Numbered from the stretch's first letter, positions 1-9,911 are shown. The stretch: DNA of 31,246 bases from CBCYMI01 sp965183855 (GCA_965183855.1 CBCYMI010000024.1:1-31246), one strand, 5' to 3'. The notes: generated by a model not told the origin, from the letters alone. Made by a program: numbers and translations.

Positions 1-2385
1 ACCATTATTTCTTCTGACAAGGATTTAATGCAATTAGTTTCTCACAATACGCATATGTATGATGCAATGAAACAGAAACAAATTAACCCGGATATCGTGA
101 AAGAGAAATTTGGCGTTTTTCCTAATCGCGTTATTGATGTGCAGGCTTTGGCTGGAGATCCCACAGATAATATACCAGGCGTTCCAGGAATTGGTATAAA
201 AACTGCCGCAGAATTAATTAATAGGTATGGAAGCCTTGAGACGGTATTTGATTCTGTTGAACAGATTCCTCAGCCTAAAAGGCGAGAAAGATTATCCCAA
301 AACAAACAAAATGCTTTGATCTCAAAACAACTCGTAACGTTAAGAACAGATATTGAAGATTTGCCTTCTATTGAAAGTTTTGCACTCCAGAAATGGGATA
401 TGGAACGCTTGATTTCATTTTTTAATGAAATGGAATTAAAACAAATCAAATCACGTGTTTTAACGCATCACGCTCAAAGTGCTTCTGAAAACGGCGATCT
501 GTCTTCAGAAAAAAATAAACTATCTCAATCCTCACCTCTTTTAGGAAGTAAACCAGAATATATTTGTGTTCAAACAGAGCAAGAATTAACAAAATGGATT
601 AATCAAGCCTATGAAACAGGAATCTGTGCTGTTGACCTTGAAACAACCAGCCTCAATATCATTGAAGCAAAATTAGTAGGCGTTTCCTTAAGTATAAACC
701 CACATAAAGCATGCTATATTCCGTTGGGTCATGTCCATAATGATCTAATTGATCAAACTGGGACTATAAAACAAATTCCTATCAAAACTGCATTAAATCT
801 CTTAACTCCCTTATTAACAGATCAGAATATCCTAAAAATTGGACAAAATATTAAATATGATATGGCAATTTTAAAACAATATGACATTGAAATCATGCCG
901 TATGATGATACGATGCTAATATCTTATGTTCTGGCTGCGGGGTTGCACCATCATAATATGGATGAACTTGCCCGTATTCATCTTGATACCGAAACCATTT
1001 CCTATAAATCAATTACGGGAGGTGGAAAAACAAAAAAAACATTTGATCAACTGGATCTTAAAACAGCAACACAATATGCAGCAGAAGATGCAGATATCAC
1101 ACTTAGACTCTGGAAGGTTCTGAAAAACCAACTTGCAAAACAACATATTATGAATGTTTATGAAATGCTGGAACGTCCCTTGCCTCCAATCATTGCTGAT
1201 ATGGAATATTATGGAATTAAAATTAATCCTCAAATTCTTCGTAAATTATCCAGTGATTTTTCAGAAAAAATGATCGAAATTGAACAATTGGCACACCATC
1301 TTGCAGGATGTTCTTTCAACCTGGGAAGTCCAAAACAAATTGGAGAAATCCTGTTTGAACAATTAGGGCTTTCAGGAAGAAAAAAAACACGAACAGGAGC
1401 CTGGTCTACAAATGCTGAACAATTAGAACAAATGGCTCAAGAAGGACATGAATTACCAAGATTATTACTAGAATGGAGGCAATGGGCAAAACTCAAATCA
1501 ACCTATACAGACGCTCTAATACAGGAAATTCATCCTCAAACAAAGCGTGTTCATACGTCATTTTCTCTTTCTGCAACAAGCACAGGACGCCTTGCATCTT
1601 CAAATCCAAATCTGCAAAATATTCCAATTCGAACAGAAGAAGGAAGAAAAATCAGAACTGCCTTCATCACAGAGCCTGACCATGTCTTGATGGCTGCAGA
1701 TTATAGCCAGATTGAATTAAGAATTCTTGCTCATATTGCAAATATACAAGCTCTGAAACTTGCATTTAAAAACAATGAGGATATTCATACAAAAACTGCA
1801 TCTGAAATGTTTTCTATTCCTCAAAATCAGGTCAATTCAGAAGTAAGAAGGCAAGCAAAAGCAATTAATTTTGGAATTATTTATGGTATTTCAGCAAATG
1901 GGCTTGCTCGCAATATTGGTGTTAGCCGTGAAAAAGCAAAAGCTTTTATTGAAGCTTATTTCCAGAAATTTCCAGAAATAAAAACCTATATGGAAACCAT
2001 TAAACAACAAGCATTTCAGCAAGGATATGTTCAAACAATATTTGGCAGAAAATGTTATATTTCAGGTATTAAACATAAAAACCCAATGCAAAGAGGATTC
2101 GCAGAACGACAAGCTATTAATGCCCCCATACAAGGAAGTGCTGCAGATATTATTAAAAGAGCGATGATTAAAATTCCTCAAACTCTTAAACAACAAACTC
2201 TAAGAGCAAAAATGCTTTTACAAGTACATGATGAGCTCGTTTTTGAACTTCCAGAGACCGAAATTGAACAAACAAAAACACTGATTCGCTCAATCATGGA
2301 GCAAGCATGCCTACCCTATCTTAACCTTAGCGTTCCCTTAATTGTTGAAATAAAAACAGCTAAAAATTGGTCAGAGGCACATTAA
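1..2385 (+). CDS. polA: DNA polymerase I, 5'-truncated by the window edge
   Basis: Family A DNA polymerase for Okazaki-fragment processing and repair. The reading frame is open from base 1, so the gene begins outside the window; numbering here counts the Met at base 28 as 1. Visible parts are the C-terminal half of the 5'-3' exonuclease with its helix-hairpin-helix (GDPTDNIPGVPGIG, 43-56); a 3'-5' exonuclease that looks active, with D203/E205 in DLETT, N274-x3-D278 and Y350-x3-D354; and the polymerase with motif A (ADYSQIELR, D558), motif B (RRQAKAINFGIIYG) and motif C (QVHDELVFE, D735). About 130 N-terminal residues are probably missing compared with usual full-length enzymes. It converges on the unassigned gene that ends at 2427, and I see no clear terminator hairpin between them. 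Confidence 0.97.
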   Translation, partial: TIISSDKDLMQLVSHNTHMYDAMKQKQINPDIVKEKFGVFPNRVIDVQALAGDPTDNIPGVPGIGIKTAAELINRYGSLETVFDSVEQIPQPKRRERLSQNKQNALISKQLVTLRTDIEDLPSIESFALQKWDMERLISFFNEMELKQIKSRVLTHHAQSASENGDLSSEKNKLSQSSPLLGSKPEYICVQTEQELTKWINQAYETGICAVDLETTSLNIIEAKLVGVSLSINPHKACYIPLGHVHNDLIDQTGTIKQIPIKTALNLLTPLLTDQNILKIGQNIKYDMAILKQYDIEIMPYDDTMLISYVLAAGLHHHNMDELARIHLDTETISYKSITGGGKTKKTFDQLDLKTATQYAAEDADITLRLWKVLKNQLAKQHIMNVYEMLERPLPPIIADMEYYGIKINPQILRKLSSDFSEKMIEIEQLAHHLAGCSFNLGSPKQIGEILFEQLGLSGRKKTRTGAWSTNAEQLEQMAQEGHELPRLLLEWRQWAKLKSTYTDALIQEIHPQTKRVHTSFSLSATSTGRLASSNPNLQNIPIRTEEGRKIRTAFITEPDHVLMAADYSQIELRILAHIANIQALKLAFKNNEDIHTKTASEMFSIPQNQVNSEVRRQAKAINFGIIYGISANGLARNIGVSREKAKAFIEAYFQKFPEIKTYMETIKQQAFQQGYVQTIFGRKCYISGIKHKNPMQRGFAERQAINAPIQGSAADIIKRAMIKIPQTLKQQTLRAKMLLQVHDELVFELPETEIEQTKTLIRSIMEQACLPYLNLSVPLIVEIKTAKNWSEAH

Positions 2386-2426
2386 GCAGCCCAATTAGTC
2401 TGTTTTTCTAAAATATGCGATCAAGT

Positions 2427-4700
2427 TTAATCTGGTAAAATTGATAGGATATCATTTGCTTGATCTATCTCTTGGGCATAAAATGATAAACTATCATAAG
2501 ATTCTGATATCTCTTCATCTGAGGCTTCAATGGCCAATAACACTCCCTCTCCCTCTTCATTAACCTGATGCTCTTCAAAAAACTTATTAAGCTGATTTTT
2601 CAAAAATGTAACAACAGGTGATTTAACCCGAATTTCATTTGTCAAAAATGCAAAATTATCTTTTAGAGCTTGTAAGGATTTATGGGTTTGATCTTCATTA
2701 AGCCCTGAAAACGATTTTTGGCTCTCATTATGTATCATTTCTAATAAATCATACACTCTGTGACTCAATTCAGTGTGTAGCTGATACATATCATTTGCAG
2801 ATCGTACAAGTGCGGTATATTCCGATTCATAAATCTCTGTTAATCCTTCTTGGATTGAAACTCTACCTGGTAAATTTCCAAAAATATTTTCTTCATCGCT
2901 TTCTCTCGGAGGGACTTCCTCTTCTGACACGGAATGTTCTGTGCCTGGAGATTGATGTTGGTCATCTATTATTAATATATTTTCTTCATATTTTTGAATG
3001 ATTTCTTTTAAAACTTCATTATAGGATTTTAATGCATTGGAAAATTCTGCTGCTTGAGATAAGAAATAGGTTGTTTTATATGTATCTCTTTCATCATTAA
3101 TAATATTTTGTTTTGCAATATCCAATTGTTCATTAATTGTAACAAGAGTATTATTGATAACCTCTTCATAGTTTTTTAAATGTGTTGCATCAAATCCTTC
3201 TATAAAAACTTTATTTAAACTTTCAATATTCATTTTAAATGCAGAGTTTAAACAATTAATCACATAACTAATCCGAATTTCTGTATCATAAGGGAAATTT
3301 TGAGCCAGTTTTTGACCATAAGACACCCAGTTTTGAAAGGATAATGATAAATAAAGACCTCCATTCGCAATTTCTCCTTCGATAATATTATGACCTGAAA
3401 ACAGTTTTTCAAGATTCATATTTAATACATCATGTTGTTGAGATAAATATTCTCGTATAGATAGCTTTAAGTCCTCTCTTAACTGATAATCAGAAGATAT
3501 TTCTTCTTCCATTCCTTGTGGAGATAACGGGTTTAAAAAATCTGTTCTCATCTGCTCTCCTTCACTTGGTTGCGCATTCCTCAAAGCAGAAGGTGAGGGC
3601 GATCTATCATCCTCTATTAAATGCTCTTCACCTTGTATCTGAATTGTCTCATTTGGTGGATTCAATAAGGGATTGTTGACATCTTGTACCTCTTTCCAAG
3701 AACCCTGATTTCCATGTTGAGAACGCTGTTCTAATGGATTAACAGAAACTGAGTCTTCATCCTCTGCTCGTATCTGTGTCATATATTGCATTTCAGTCCT
3801 TGTATTTATTAGAGAACTCACGGGAACATTATGTCTTTCCTGTCCTATATTTAAGGAAAATGAATTTGCCTGGTTTTGAATATGTTGAACAGGGTTCATA
3901 CTGGTAGGTTCATGGATAATCTGATTTGATCTATCAAACGCAGAATTTTGCTCAAAATCTCCATTTATAGAATCTGGCTCTATAGAGCCAATAGATCCAT
4001 GGGTTAATACTCCGCCACTATTTGTCATATTATTCTCCTTATCCGCCAAGTTTGTTAATTTATCAGAATGCTCAGTTTCTCCTTGCATGATTCGTGAAGG
4101 GGAGTGTTGATGCGTACCTTCATTGTGTACAGACTCCCAGAGTTCTCTTTCTCCTATGCCTGTTTTTCTTTTGCCTTGAAGTAATGATAGATCAATTCCA
4201 TTATCCTTCTGATTATAAATCAATAAATCTTCAGGTATTTCAGGAAATTCAGGAGGAGGAGGTAAATAAAAAGAAGGTTTGTTCTCTAATCCTATATCAG
4301 GATCTATTGTATGGGTATCATCTGGGAGTACAGGATCAGAGTGTTCAGGATTAGGAAGTGTTTCAGGGAGGATTGAAGGATCTAAAGAGGGAGGAGAAAT
4401 AACAGATGGAGTATTTCTATGCTCTAAATCCCTATCTGCAGGACGTTCTTCTTCTACAGGATTAAAGGATTGTTCTTGTTCCTCATCATCACTTACAGCA
4501 ATATCTTGTTCATTCTGTATGCCTTGATCCAGTTTCTTGTTTCCATTTGAAACTTTAACAATTTTAATTTTGCTAATAGTTTGATGAATAGGGCTAATAA
4601 TACTATCTTGAATTTGACTAACAAGCCCTTGAACACCAACTCCTATATTTTCATCAAAATTTATAAATTGTTCGGATCTTGACTTTTTGTTGCTTGTCAT
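2427..4700 (-). CDS. Unassigned 757-aa acidic, low-complexity protein
   Basis: I do not recognise this protein. Residues 1-50 include a possible amphipathic stretch (about 24-50). Residues 51-405 look disordered: rich in Glu, Asp, Gln, Ser and Pro, with a PPPPEFPEIPED segment near 147-158 and NPL motifs near 321, 343 and 390. Residues about 406-580 and 611-757 look alpha-helical, separated by an acidic linker (about 585-610). There is no signal peptide, membrane segment or catalytic motif. The ATG start is supported by AGGGG a few bases upstream. It lies 190 bp downstream of the DivL-like sensor on the same strand. The frame is intact over 2.3 kb, so the gene is probably expressed. A scaffold, polarity factor or host-directed secreted protein are all guesses. 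Confidence 0.8.
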   Translation of the reverse strand: MTSNKKSRSEQFINFDENIGVGVQGLVSQIQDSIISPIHQTISKIKIVKVSNGNKKLDQGIQNEQDIAVSDDEEQEQSFNPVEEERPADRDLEHRNTPSVISPPSLDPSILPETLPNPEHSDPVLPDDTHTIDPDIGLENKPSFYLPPPPEFPEIPEDLLIYNQKDNGIDLSLLQGKRKTGIGERELWESVHNEGTHQHSPSRIMQGETEHSDKLTNLADKENNMTNSGGVLTHGSIGSIEPDSINGDFEQNSAFDRSNQIIHEPTSMNPVQHIQNQANSFSLNIGQERHNVPVSSLINTRTEMQYMTQIRAEDEDSVSVNPLEQRSQHGNQGSWKEVQDVNNPLLNPPNETIQIQGEEHLIEDDRSPSPSALRNAQPSEGEQMRTDFLNPLSPQGMEEEISSDYQLREDLKLSIREYLSQQHDVLNMNLEKLFSGHNIIEGEIANGGLYLSLSFQNWVSYGQKLAQNFPYDTEIRISYVINCLNSAFKMNIESLNKVFIEGFDATHLKNYEEVINNTLVTINEQLDIAKQNIINDERDTYKTTYFLSQAAEFSNALKSYNEVLKEIIQKYEENILIIDDQHQSPGTEHSVSEEEVPPRESDEENIFGNLPGRVSIQEGLTEIYESEYTALVRSANDMYQLHTELSHRVYDLLEMIHNESQKSFSGLNEDQTHKSLQALKDNFAFLTNEIRVKSPVVTFLKNQLNKFFEEHQVNEEGEGVLLAIEASDEEISESYDSLSFYAQEIDQANDILSILPD

Positions 4701-4890
4701 ATCCAGCCCCTTAGAAAATTAAAAATAACATGAGAATTTTCAGAATCAGAAAATTTAATACAAACAAATTAGAATTTAATTGAGAAATTGGGGAAGTTTT
4801 TACAATAAATTAAAATAGAATAATCTAAAATAAAAGCTTGGGTCTATAAAGTTTCTTGCTTTAGGATCGTTCCATATTGATAAATTATCC

Positions 4891-7383
4891 TTAAAGAAGA
4901 TTGCTTTTTTGAAGGGGCTCTATCTGTTTTATGGAGCGATCTGGAAAGTGACAAATAATACAGGCGCCTTCCCCAGCCTCTGATTCAAACTCAACCCATC
5001 CCTTATGCAATTCGACAAAATGCCGAACCAAAGATAATCCGAGTCCAACGCCTCCTTGTTCTGAAACAAAGCTTTCAAATATTTTTCCCTGTTTTTCGGT
5101 ACTAATACCTATTCCCGTATCTCTTACCCAAAAACAAAATTCGCCTTTTTTTCGTTCTGCCCCCAATATAATTTTACCTTCTCTATGAGCAGGCATAAAA
5201 CTCACTGCATTTAATAATAAATTATGGACAATTTGTTTAAGTCGTTTCTGATCTGCATAAACCTTTCCAATATTTTTGTCACATTCCAACACAAACATAA
5301 TACAAGATTGCTCTACTCGTGTTGTTACATAGCTAAGAGAATCTTTTAGTAAATCGTATAAATTAACCAATTCCAGTTCTATTTCCATTGCATCGGCTTC
5401 TATGGCAGCGATATCAAAAATATCATCAATAATTTTGGTTAATGTTTGAGTCGCCTCTTGTATTGAGAGCAAAGGACGTAACGCTTCTGCTTTTTGTAAT
5501 TCATTTTGATTTTCTTCACACATTAACTGCTTTTTATTTAATAAAATATCTGAATAGCCTAAAATAGTTTGTAAAGGAGAGCGCAAATGATAGCTCATAT
5601 GCCCGATAAAATTACTTTTTATTCGACCTGCCTCTTCCAATGCCTCTGCACGTTCACGTAAAACATGTTCAACCTGACGTGTTTGGGTAATATCATCCCA
5701 ACTAAGAATCGTTGCTCCATCAGGTAATGGTCTTGAAAAATAAGAAAGGAATCGGTCATCAGAAGTTTGAATTTCTCCAGAAATATGCTGCCTGATTTCT
5801 GGATTAGGGTCTGTTATACGTACTTTCAAATTTTGCCAAAATTCAGACTGGTAATAATATTTTGAGCAAATTTTTGCAAACACATCAAAATCCATTCCTT
5901 CATGAAATTCATTGTTTTCTACTCTCCATACTTCTAGAAGAGATTTATTATATAATTTTAAACAACCATCTGATTTGAAGACAGCAATTCCTTCATTTAA
6001 TTTATCAAGCGTAGCCGTTTGAACTTTAATTAAAGTATTATAACGTGCTTCAAGATTAATTTGATTTGTAATATCATCAAAGAGAAGGAGCAATCCTCCC
6101 ATTGGGTATAGCATATGTGTTATTTTTAACATACGCCCATCTGGTAAATTCCATAATTCATCTTCTTCTGAATTTTCCTGTACCGTTTCATAACGGTTTA
6201 GCTGTGACAGCTTCCACTGCTCATAATGTTCCTGATCTGGCAAAAATCGTGCCTCTCTAAGCCTATCGAGAAGGTCTCCATGAAAAATATGATGATCCAA
6301 ATCTTGTTCCTGGAAATCAAACATTTTTACAAAAGAATGATTATAAAACCTCAGTTTTTTATTTGAATCAAAAACGAGTGCTGCTTCATTAAGAGAGTTT
6401 AAAACCGCATCATGGGTTTTTTTATAGTTCAATATCTCTTTTTTCGATAATTGTTCTTCTGTTCGATCAATTGCCAAAAAGAAAATAAAAGATTGATCTT
6501 TAACAGCCAGGCAATCAAGATAACACCGCTTGCCATTAATAGAGACATAAAAGGATTGATTGCACTGAGTGCATTTGTTTTCGGCTAATGGTTTAATAAA
6601 TTCCTGAGTTTCAGGCAATAAAATGATTTGTTTTTTTAAAACTTCAGCTAAACCCTCTCCACCCACAGATCGGATATAATCGGAATTTGCCCATACTAAT
6701 TTACCTTTCAGATCTGTTAACCAAAAACAAAGACCTGATTGATCAAAAAATTTATGTGTTAAAAGCGCAGAATCTCCATGTGTTTGCTGTAGAGATTTTA
6801 GTTGATCATAATCAAATAATTGATTTTTATCAAAAGTAAATATTTCTGAAACCCATACAACAATTTGAAGCCCTGCTGTAATTCCTTTCGTTAGAATTTT
6901 CTCACCTGTTTCAGCTGTTAAAACACACAGAAAAGATTCGCCTTCATTAATCAGAGATAAAAACAGAGTTTCAAAGGAAACCTGTTCTCCTTTCTCTGTT
7001 TCTGCGGGCATGCTTTTTAGGTGTTCAAAAATATAAACGGCAGGGTTTGTTGCATGCTCGTCTTCTATAAATCTCAAAAAGTGTGCAATTGCTATGGGAG
7101 ATCCCAGAATTTCTGGGATTCTGTTTTCTTCTTTAAGAGATTTAGGTCGCCAGAGAAATATTAATCCATTATATGTATTCAAAACATGATTTAAATTCAT
7201 GAGGTCAATATCTAATTCAGATAATTGATCAAACAATGCATCTTCTTTCGTATTAATAGGCATGTTTTTTTTCTTAATGACTTTATAAAAGTACCAAAAA
7301 AGAAAAAAAATAATACAAAGAAGAATTGCAATCGCAATCAAACTCATCTGAGATATCGAAATTATGCCTGATAAAAAACTCAA
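4891..7383 (-). CDS. divL: DivL-like PAS sensor kinase homologue with Tyr at the H-box
   Basis: Membrane-anchored, multi-PAS histidine-kinase-family protein of 830 aa. One N-terminal membrane helix (about 13-35) is followed by PAS-like segments (about 215-305, 320-440 and 455-565). The dimerisation helix carries MSYHLRSPL where kinases read MSHELRTPL, so the phosphoacceptor is Tyr598. The ATPase domain keeps an N-box (N721/N725), DTGIGI (755-760) and GGVGLGL (777-783). Caulobacter DivL (about 769 aa) has the same Tyr substitution and acts with DivK and CckA in cell-cycle control; that role here is inferred. The start is TTG, with GGAG eight bases upstream. H599 follows the Tyr directly, so a shifted active site cannot be fully excluded. 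The neighbouring dusA lies 273 bp upstream on the same strand. Confidence 0.85.
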   Translation of the reverse strand: MSFLSGIISISQMSLIAIAILLCIIFFLFWYFYKVIKKKNMPINTKEDALFDQLSELDIDLMNLNHVLNTYNGLIFLWRPKSLKEENRIPEILGSPIAIAHFLRFIEDEHATNPAVYIFEHLKSMPAETEKGEQVSFETLFLSLINEGESFLCVLTAETGEKILTKGITAGLQIVVWVSEIFTFDKNQLFDYDQLKSLQQTHGDSALLTHKFFDQSGLCFWLTDLKGKLVWANSDYIRSVGGEGLAEVLKKQIILLPETQEFIKPLAENKCTQCNQSFYVSINGKRCYLDCLAVKDQSFIFFLAIDRTEEQLSKKEILNYKKTHDAVLNSLNEAALVFDSNKKLRFYNHSFVKMFDFQEQDLDHHIFHGDLLDRLREARFLPDQEHYEQWKLSQLNRYETVQENSEEDELWNLPDGRMLKITHMLYPMGGLLLLFDDITNQINLEARYNTLIKVQTATLDKLNEGIAVFKSDGCLKLYNKSLLEVWRVENNEFHEGMDFDVFAKICSKYYYQSEFWQNLKVRITDPNPEIRQHISGEIQTSDDRFLSYFSRPLPDGATILSWDDITQTRQVEHVLRERAEALEEAGRIKSNFIGHMSYHLRSPLQTILGYSDILLNKKQLMCEENQNELQKAEALRPLLSIQEATQTLTKIIDDIFDIAAIEADAMEIELELVNLYDLLKDSLSYVTTRVEQSCIMFVLECDKNIGKVYADQKRLKQIVHNLLLNAVSFMPAHREGKIILGAERKKGEFCFWVRDTGIGISTEKQGKIFESFVSEQGGVGLGLSLVRHFVELHKGWVEFESEAGEGACIICHFPDRSIKQIEPLQKSNLL

Positions 7384-7656
7384 ATATCTTTCTCCAAATT
7401 CATAATTCTTTAATATATCCTGTCTTTCATCAATCCGTTCTTATTAAAGTCAATCTAGATCTTATGACATCCTTAAACAAGCCAGTTTTTATTAAAGCAA
7501 GAACCCATTCATTCTTAAAATACTCTTGTAATAGAGATATTTCTGATATTCTACCTTATAATATACCAATTGCTCTTTCATTAAATATTTACCATAAAAC
7601 AAAAAATATTAAAGAAATGTATACATAATGCTTCATTTCTATGGAGCTTATAGAAA

Positions 7657-8706
7657 TTAAAAATTTTGCATGTTTGATAGCGCATGTGTAAAAACATTCA
7701 TTCCTTCCTTTGTAAAAACGGATGGATCATTGATTGTTTTTCTCCATATTCCTGCTCCTTTCATGCCATAAAATAATCCAGACAGAGGACGGAGCAAATA
7801 TCTTATGGGAACGCCTTCTTGAATACATTTTTCCGCATAAATCTGATATTGTTCTAAAACCTCCCAGCGCGCATTTAAACGTTCTTCCAAACTAGGTTCT
7901 GTTTGTTTTATATTAAAAAATATATGATCAACTTGCTTTAAAATCCAGGGGTTTTTATGAACAGCCCTTCCCATCATCACGCCATCACATCCATTCCCTT
8001 CATGGAAAGCATCTTCGATTGTATTTAATCCTCCATTCAGAATAATTTCAAGATATGGGAATATTTGTTTAATTTCTCTAACCAATTTATAATTTAATTC
8101 AGGTATCGTACGATTATTCTTTGGGCTTAATCCTTTTAACCAAGCTTTTCTGGCGTGAATAATAAATGTCTTACAACCGGATTTAGCAAGCTTTTCTATA
8201 AAAACAGGGAGCGTTTCTTCAACATGTTGATGATCAATGCCCAATCTGCATTTAACTGTTACCTCGCAGGATACTTGTTTTTTCATACTCTCTATACATC
8301 TGGCAACCTGTTCTGGATCAGACATTAATCGCGCACCAAAACATCCTTTTTGGACACGATCTGAAGGACAACCAACATTTAGGTTAATTTCATAATATCC
8401 TGCTTGTTCGCCTCGTTTTGCAGCCTGGGCTAGTATTTCAGGATTAGAACCACCAATTTGAAGTCCAACAGGATGTTCAAATGCGGAATAATTCAATATT
8501 TGCTCAGAATTTCCATAAATCAGAGCATGATCACTAATCATTTCTGTATACAAGAATGCCTTTCGGCTTATTAAACGATAAAAATATCGACAATGTCTAT
8601 CTGTAATATCGAGCATGGGAGCGACAGAAAATCGCCTGCAAGATTTAGTTGAAAAATCAGAAGAACAATCTTTTCCATGCTCTTTTATATATGATTTCCC
8701 CTTCAA
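7657..8706 (-). CDS. dusA: tRNA-dihydrouridine(20/20a) synthase DusA
   Basis: Flavin-dependent reductase that makes dihydrouridine in the tRNA D-loop. The DusA subgroup is shown by VAPMLDITDRHCR (28-40), YTEMIS (53-58), NVGCPSDRVQ with catalytic Cys113, IIHARKAWLKGLSPK (about 182-196), ILNGG for FMN binding (222-226), and GVMMGRAVHKNPWIL (242-256). Length 349 aa fits the family (about 330-345). The start is TTG: GGAGG lies about nine bases upstream, while the nearer ATG in that leader is out of frame. It is followed on the same strand, after 273 bp, by the DivL-like gene. No regulation is visible. Confidence 0.95.
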   Translation of the reverse strand: MKGKSYIKEHGKDCSSDFSTKSCRRFSVAPMLDITDRHCRYFYRLISRKAFLYTEMISDHALIYGNSEQILNYSAFEHPVGLQIGGSNPEILAQAAKRGEQAGYYEINLNVGCPSDRVQKGCFGARLMSDPEQVARCIESMKKQVSCEVTVKCRLGIDHQHVEETLPVFIEKLAKSGCKTFIIHARKAWLKGLSPKNNRTIPELNYKLVREIKQIFPYLEIILNGGLNTIEDAFHEGNGCDGVMMGRAVHKNPWILKQVDHIFFNIKQTEPSLEERLNARWEVLEQYQIYAEKCIQEGVPIRYLLRPLSGLFYGMKGAGIWRKTINDPSVFTKEGMNVFTHALSNMQNF

Positions 8707-9263
8707 TGAACATAACCTCCATACTTTCGGATTATTTTACCAAAAATAGCCTTTATACTATGATTCAAATCATTTTAAATAAGAACTTGATCATACGTAA
8801 ATCATCTTTTTGTCAATATCATTTTATTTTATAAACCTTCCTTCCAAATCAAACTGCGAGATTTGCTGTAATATACCCCTTAAAGACAGAATTGGTATTA
8901 TTTTTATCCAGACATTTGTATAGATTTTATAATCTGTGTAAGACCTGCTTTGATAACATGCGTATTAATTTACTCAAAATAGATCAGGTTTTCTCTTTTC
9001 TTAAATATAATTTAATAGATCAAATAGTTTCTAAAAAACTGTATTTTCAAAAATCATCAATAAAATCAAATAGTTATAAAGATAAACCCAAAAATTCTCG
9101 GACAGTTCCAATAGCTTCTGCGAAAGAAAGTCCAATAGTTTCTCCGACAGTTTTTGCAACTTTCTGGACAGCGTCAGCAAAAGTTTCATGTTTTTCAATA
9201 ACTTACGTTGATTTTACACCTGACGACTCAAAAACGAGCACCCCCCTAATAATAAAATAATAA
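8707..9263. other. AT-rich spacer between dusA and the phage relic
   Basis: No convincing gene. A forward open frame (8892-9260) resembles no family. On the minus strand, 9066-9202 is open without a start codon and would encode an amphipathic repeat-like peptide (FADAVQKVAKTVGETIG); it may be the end of a decayed gene, but I cannot assign it. A C6 run occurs near 9241. Confidence 0.4.
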
Positions 9264-9735
9264 CCCCCAGAAAGATTTAAAAAAAACTTCTCTTCGCTCG
9301 AAAAAAAAGGAAAAAAAATCGGTGGAAACCAACAAAACTTATACAAAAACCAACAAACCCTTTTTTTGAAGGAAAAACAACAACCAACAATTCTTTTTCA
9401 AGACTGTTCAGTAAATCAAGAATATTTGGCCATAGAAACAAAGTCTACAAATTCTCCTCTTTTTTTTTCCGATCAAAAAATTCAAAAAGCTATCAAGAGC
9501 TAAATATGCGCGAATTAAAGGCAATTTAAATCAAAATGAATCTTCTTTTAATCATGTTCAACAGGAAAACGTAAAAAATGAACAAAAAACCACTAGAAGA
9601 AACGGAACACGACTTTCAGAAAATTGGAGTTTGTCAAAAAAAGACATTGACTACGCGCTCAATCATGGTTGGCCAGATCAAAAAATCCAAACCGAATCTG
9701 GAAGATTTGAACCAGTGCCCCCTCATTACGAATGA
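9264..9735 (+). pseudogene. Decayed phage replication-protein-like gene, 3' portion
   Basis: There is no start codon and at least one frameshift. One frame is open from 9264 to the TAA at 9501; the next section continues one frame over from about 9496 to the TGA at 9733. The second part has GTRLSENWSLSKKDIDYAL followed by NHGWPDQKIQTESGRFE. This resembles the C-terminal region of phage replication proteins (DUF1376 or helix-turn-helix type), where a GTRLPxDW...GRFxDYW pattern is usual. Homology stops at GRFE, exactly where tRNA sequence begins (9704-9713), so the last codons read through tRNA DNA. The family call rests on remembered sequence patterns only. Confidence 0.5.
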
Positions 9736-9763
9736 GATGCTCTACCGACTGAGCTAATGTGGT
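9704..9763 (-). tRNA. tRNA-Thr(CGU), truncated: 5' part only
   Basis: On the minus strand the D arm (GCTC-AGTCGGTA-GAGC), the anticodon arm (TCTCA-TTCGTAA-TGAGG, anticodon CGT) and the first half of the T arm (ACTGG then TTCAAATC) are intact. The downstream sequence does not pair: the expected T-stem return (CCAGT) and the acceptor complement of ACCACAT are absent, and phage-relic sequence follows instead. The gene therefore looks broken at T-loop position about 60. Codon ACG could be read by a tRNA-Thr(UGU) elsewhere, so loss may be tolerated. Positions 9764-9911, up to the next gene, hold nothing recognisable. Confidence 0.6.
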
Positions 9764-9911
9764 CTATATACAAATAATCGTATTTCTTATGAGAATTATT
9801 ATTTCTATCAAGAAGTTAATTCGTATGTCAACACGTCTAAATCCAAAATAATAGCTCAGTTAACTCTTTTTAAAAAGAGCTTGAAATAGTATATATCAAT
9901 ATATTTTTTTG

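Noticed and set aside
4094..4527. Forward frames of 82-86 aa opposite the 757-aa gene
   Set aside because: Shadows of a long intact gene with a good ribosome site; no family similarity.
9066..9202. Minus-strand amphipathic peptide FADAVQKVAKTVGETIG...
   Set aside because: Smooth helix-like sequence, but it has no start codon and a stop just upstream; too short to call as a gene or to place in a family.
8892..9260. Forward 122-aa open frame
   Set aside because: Composition is irregular, no family pattern, no ribosome site, and part of it is better read as an open frame on the other strand.
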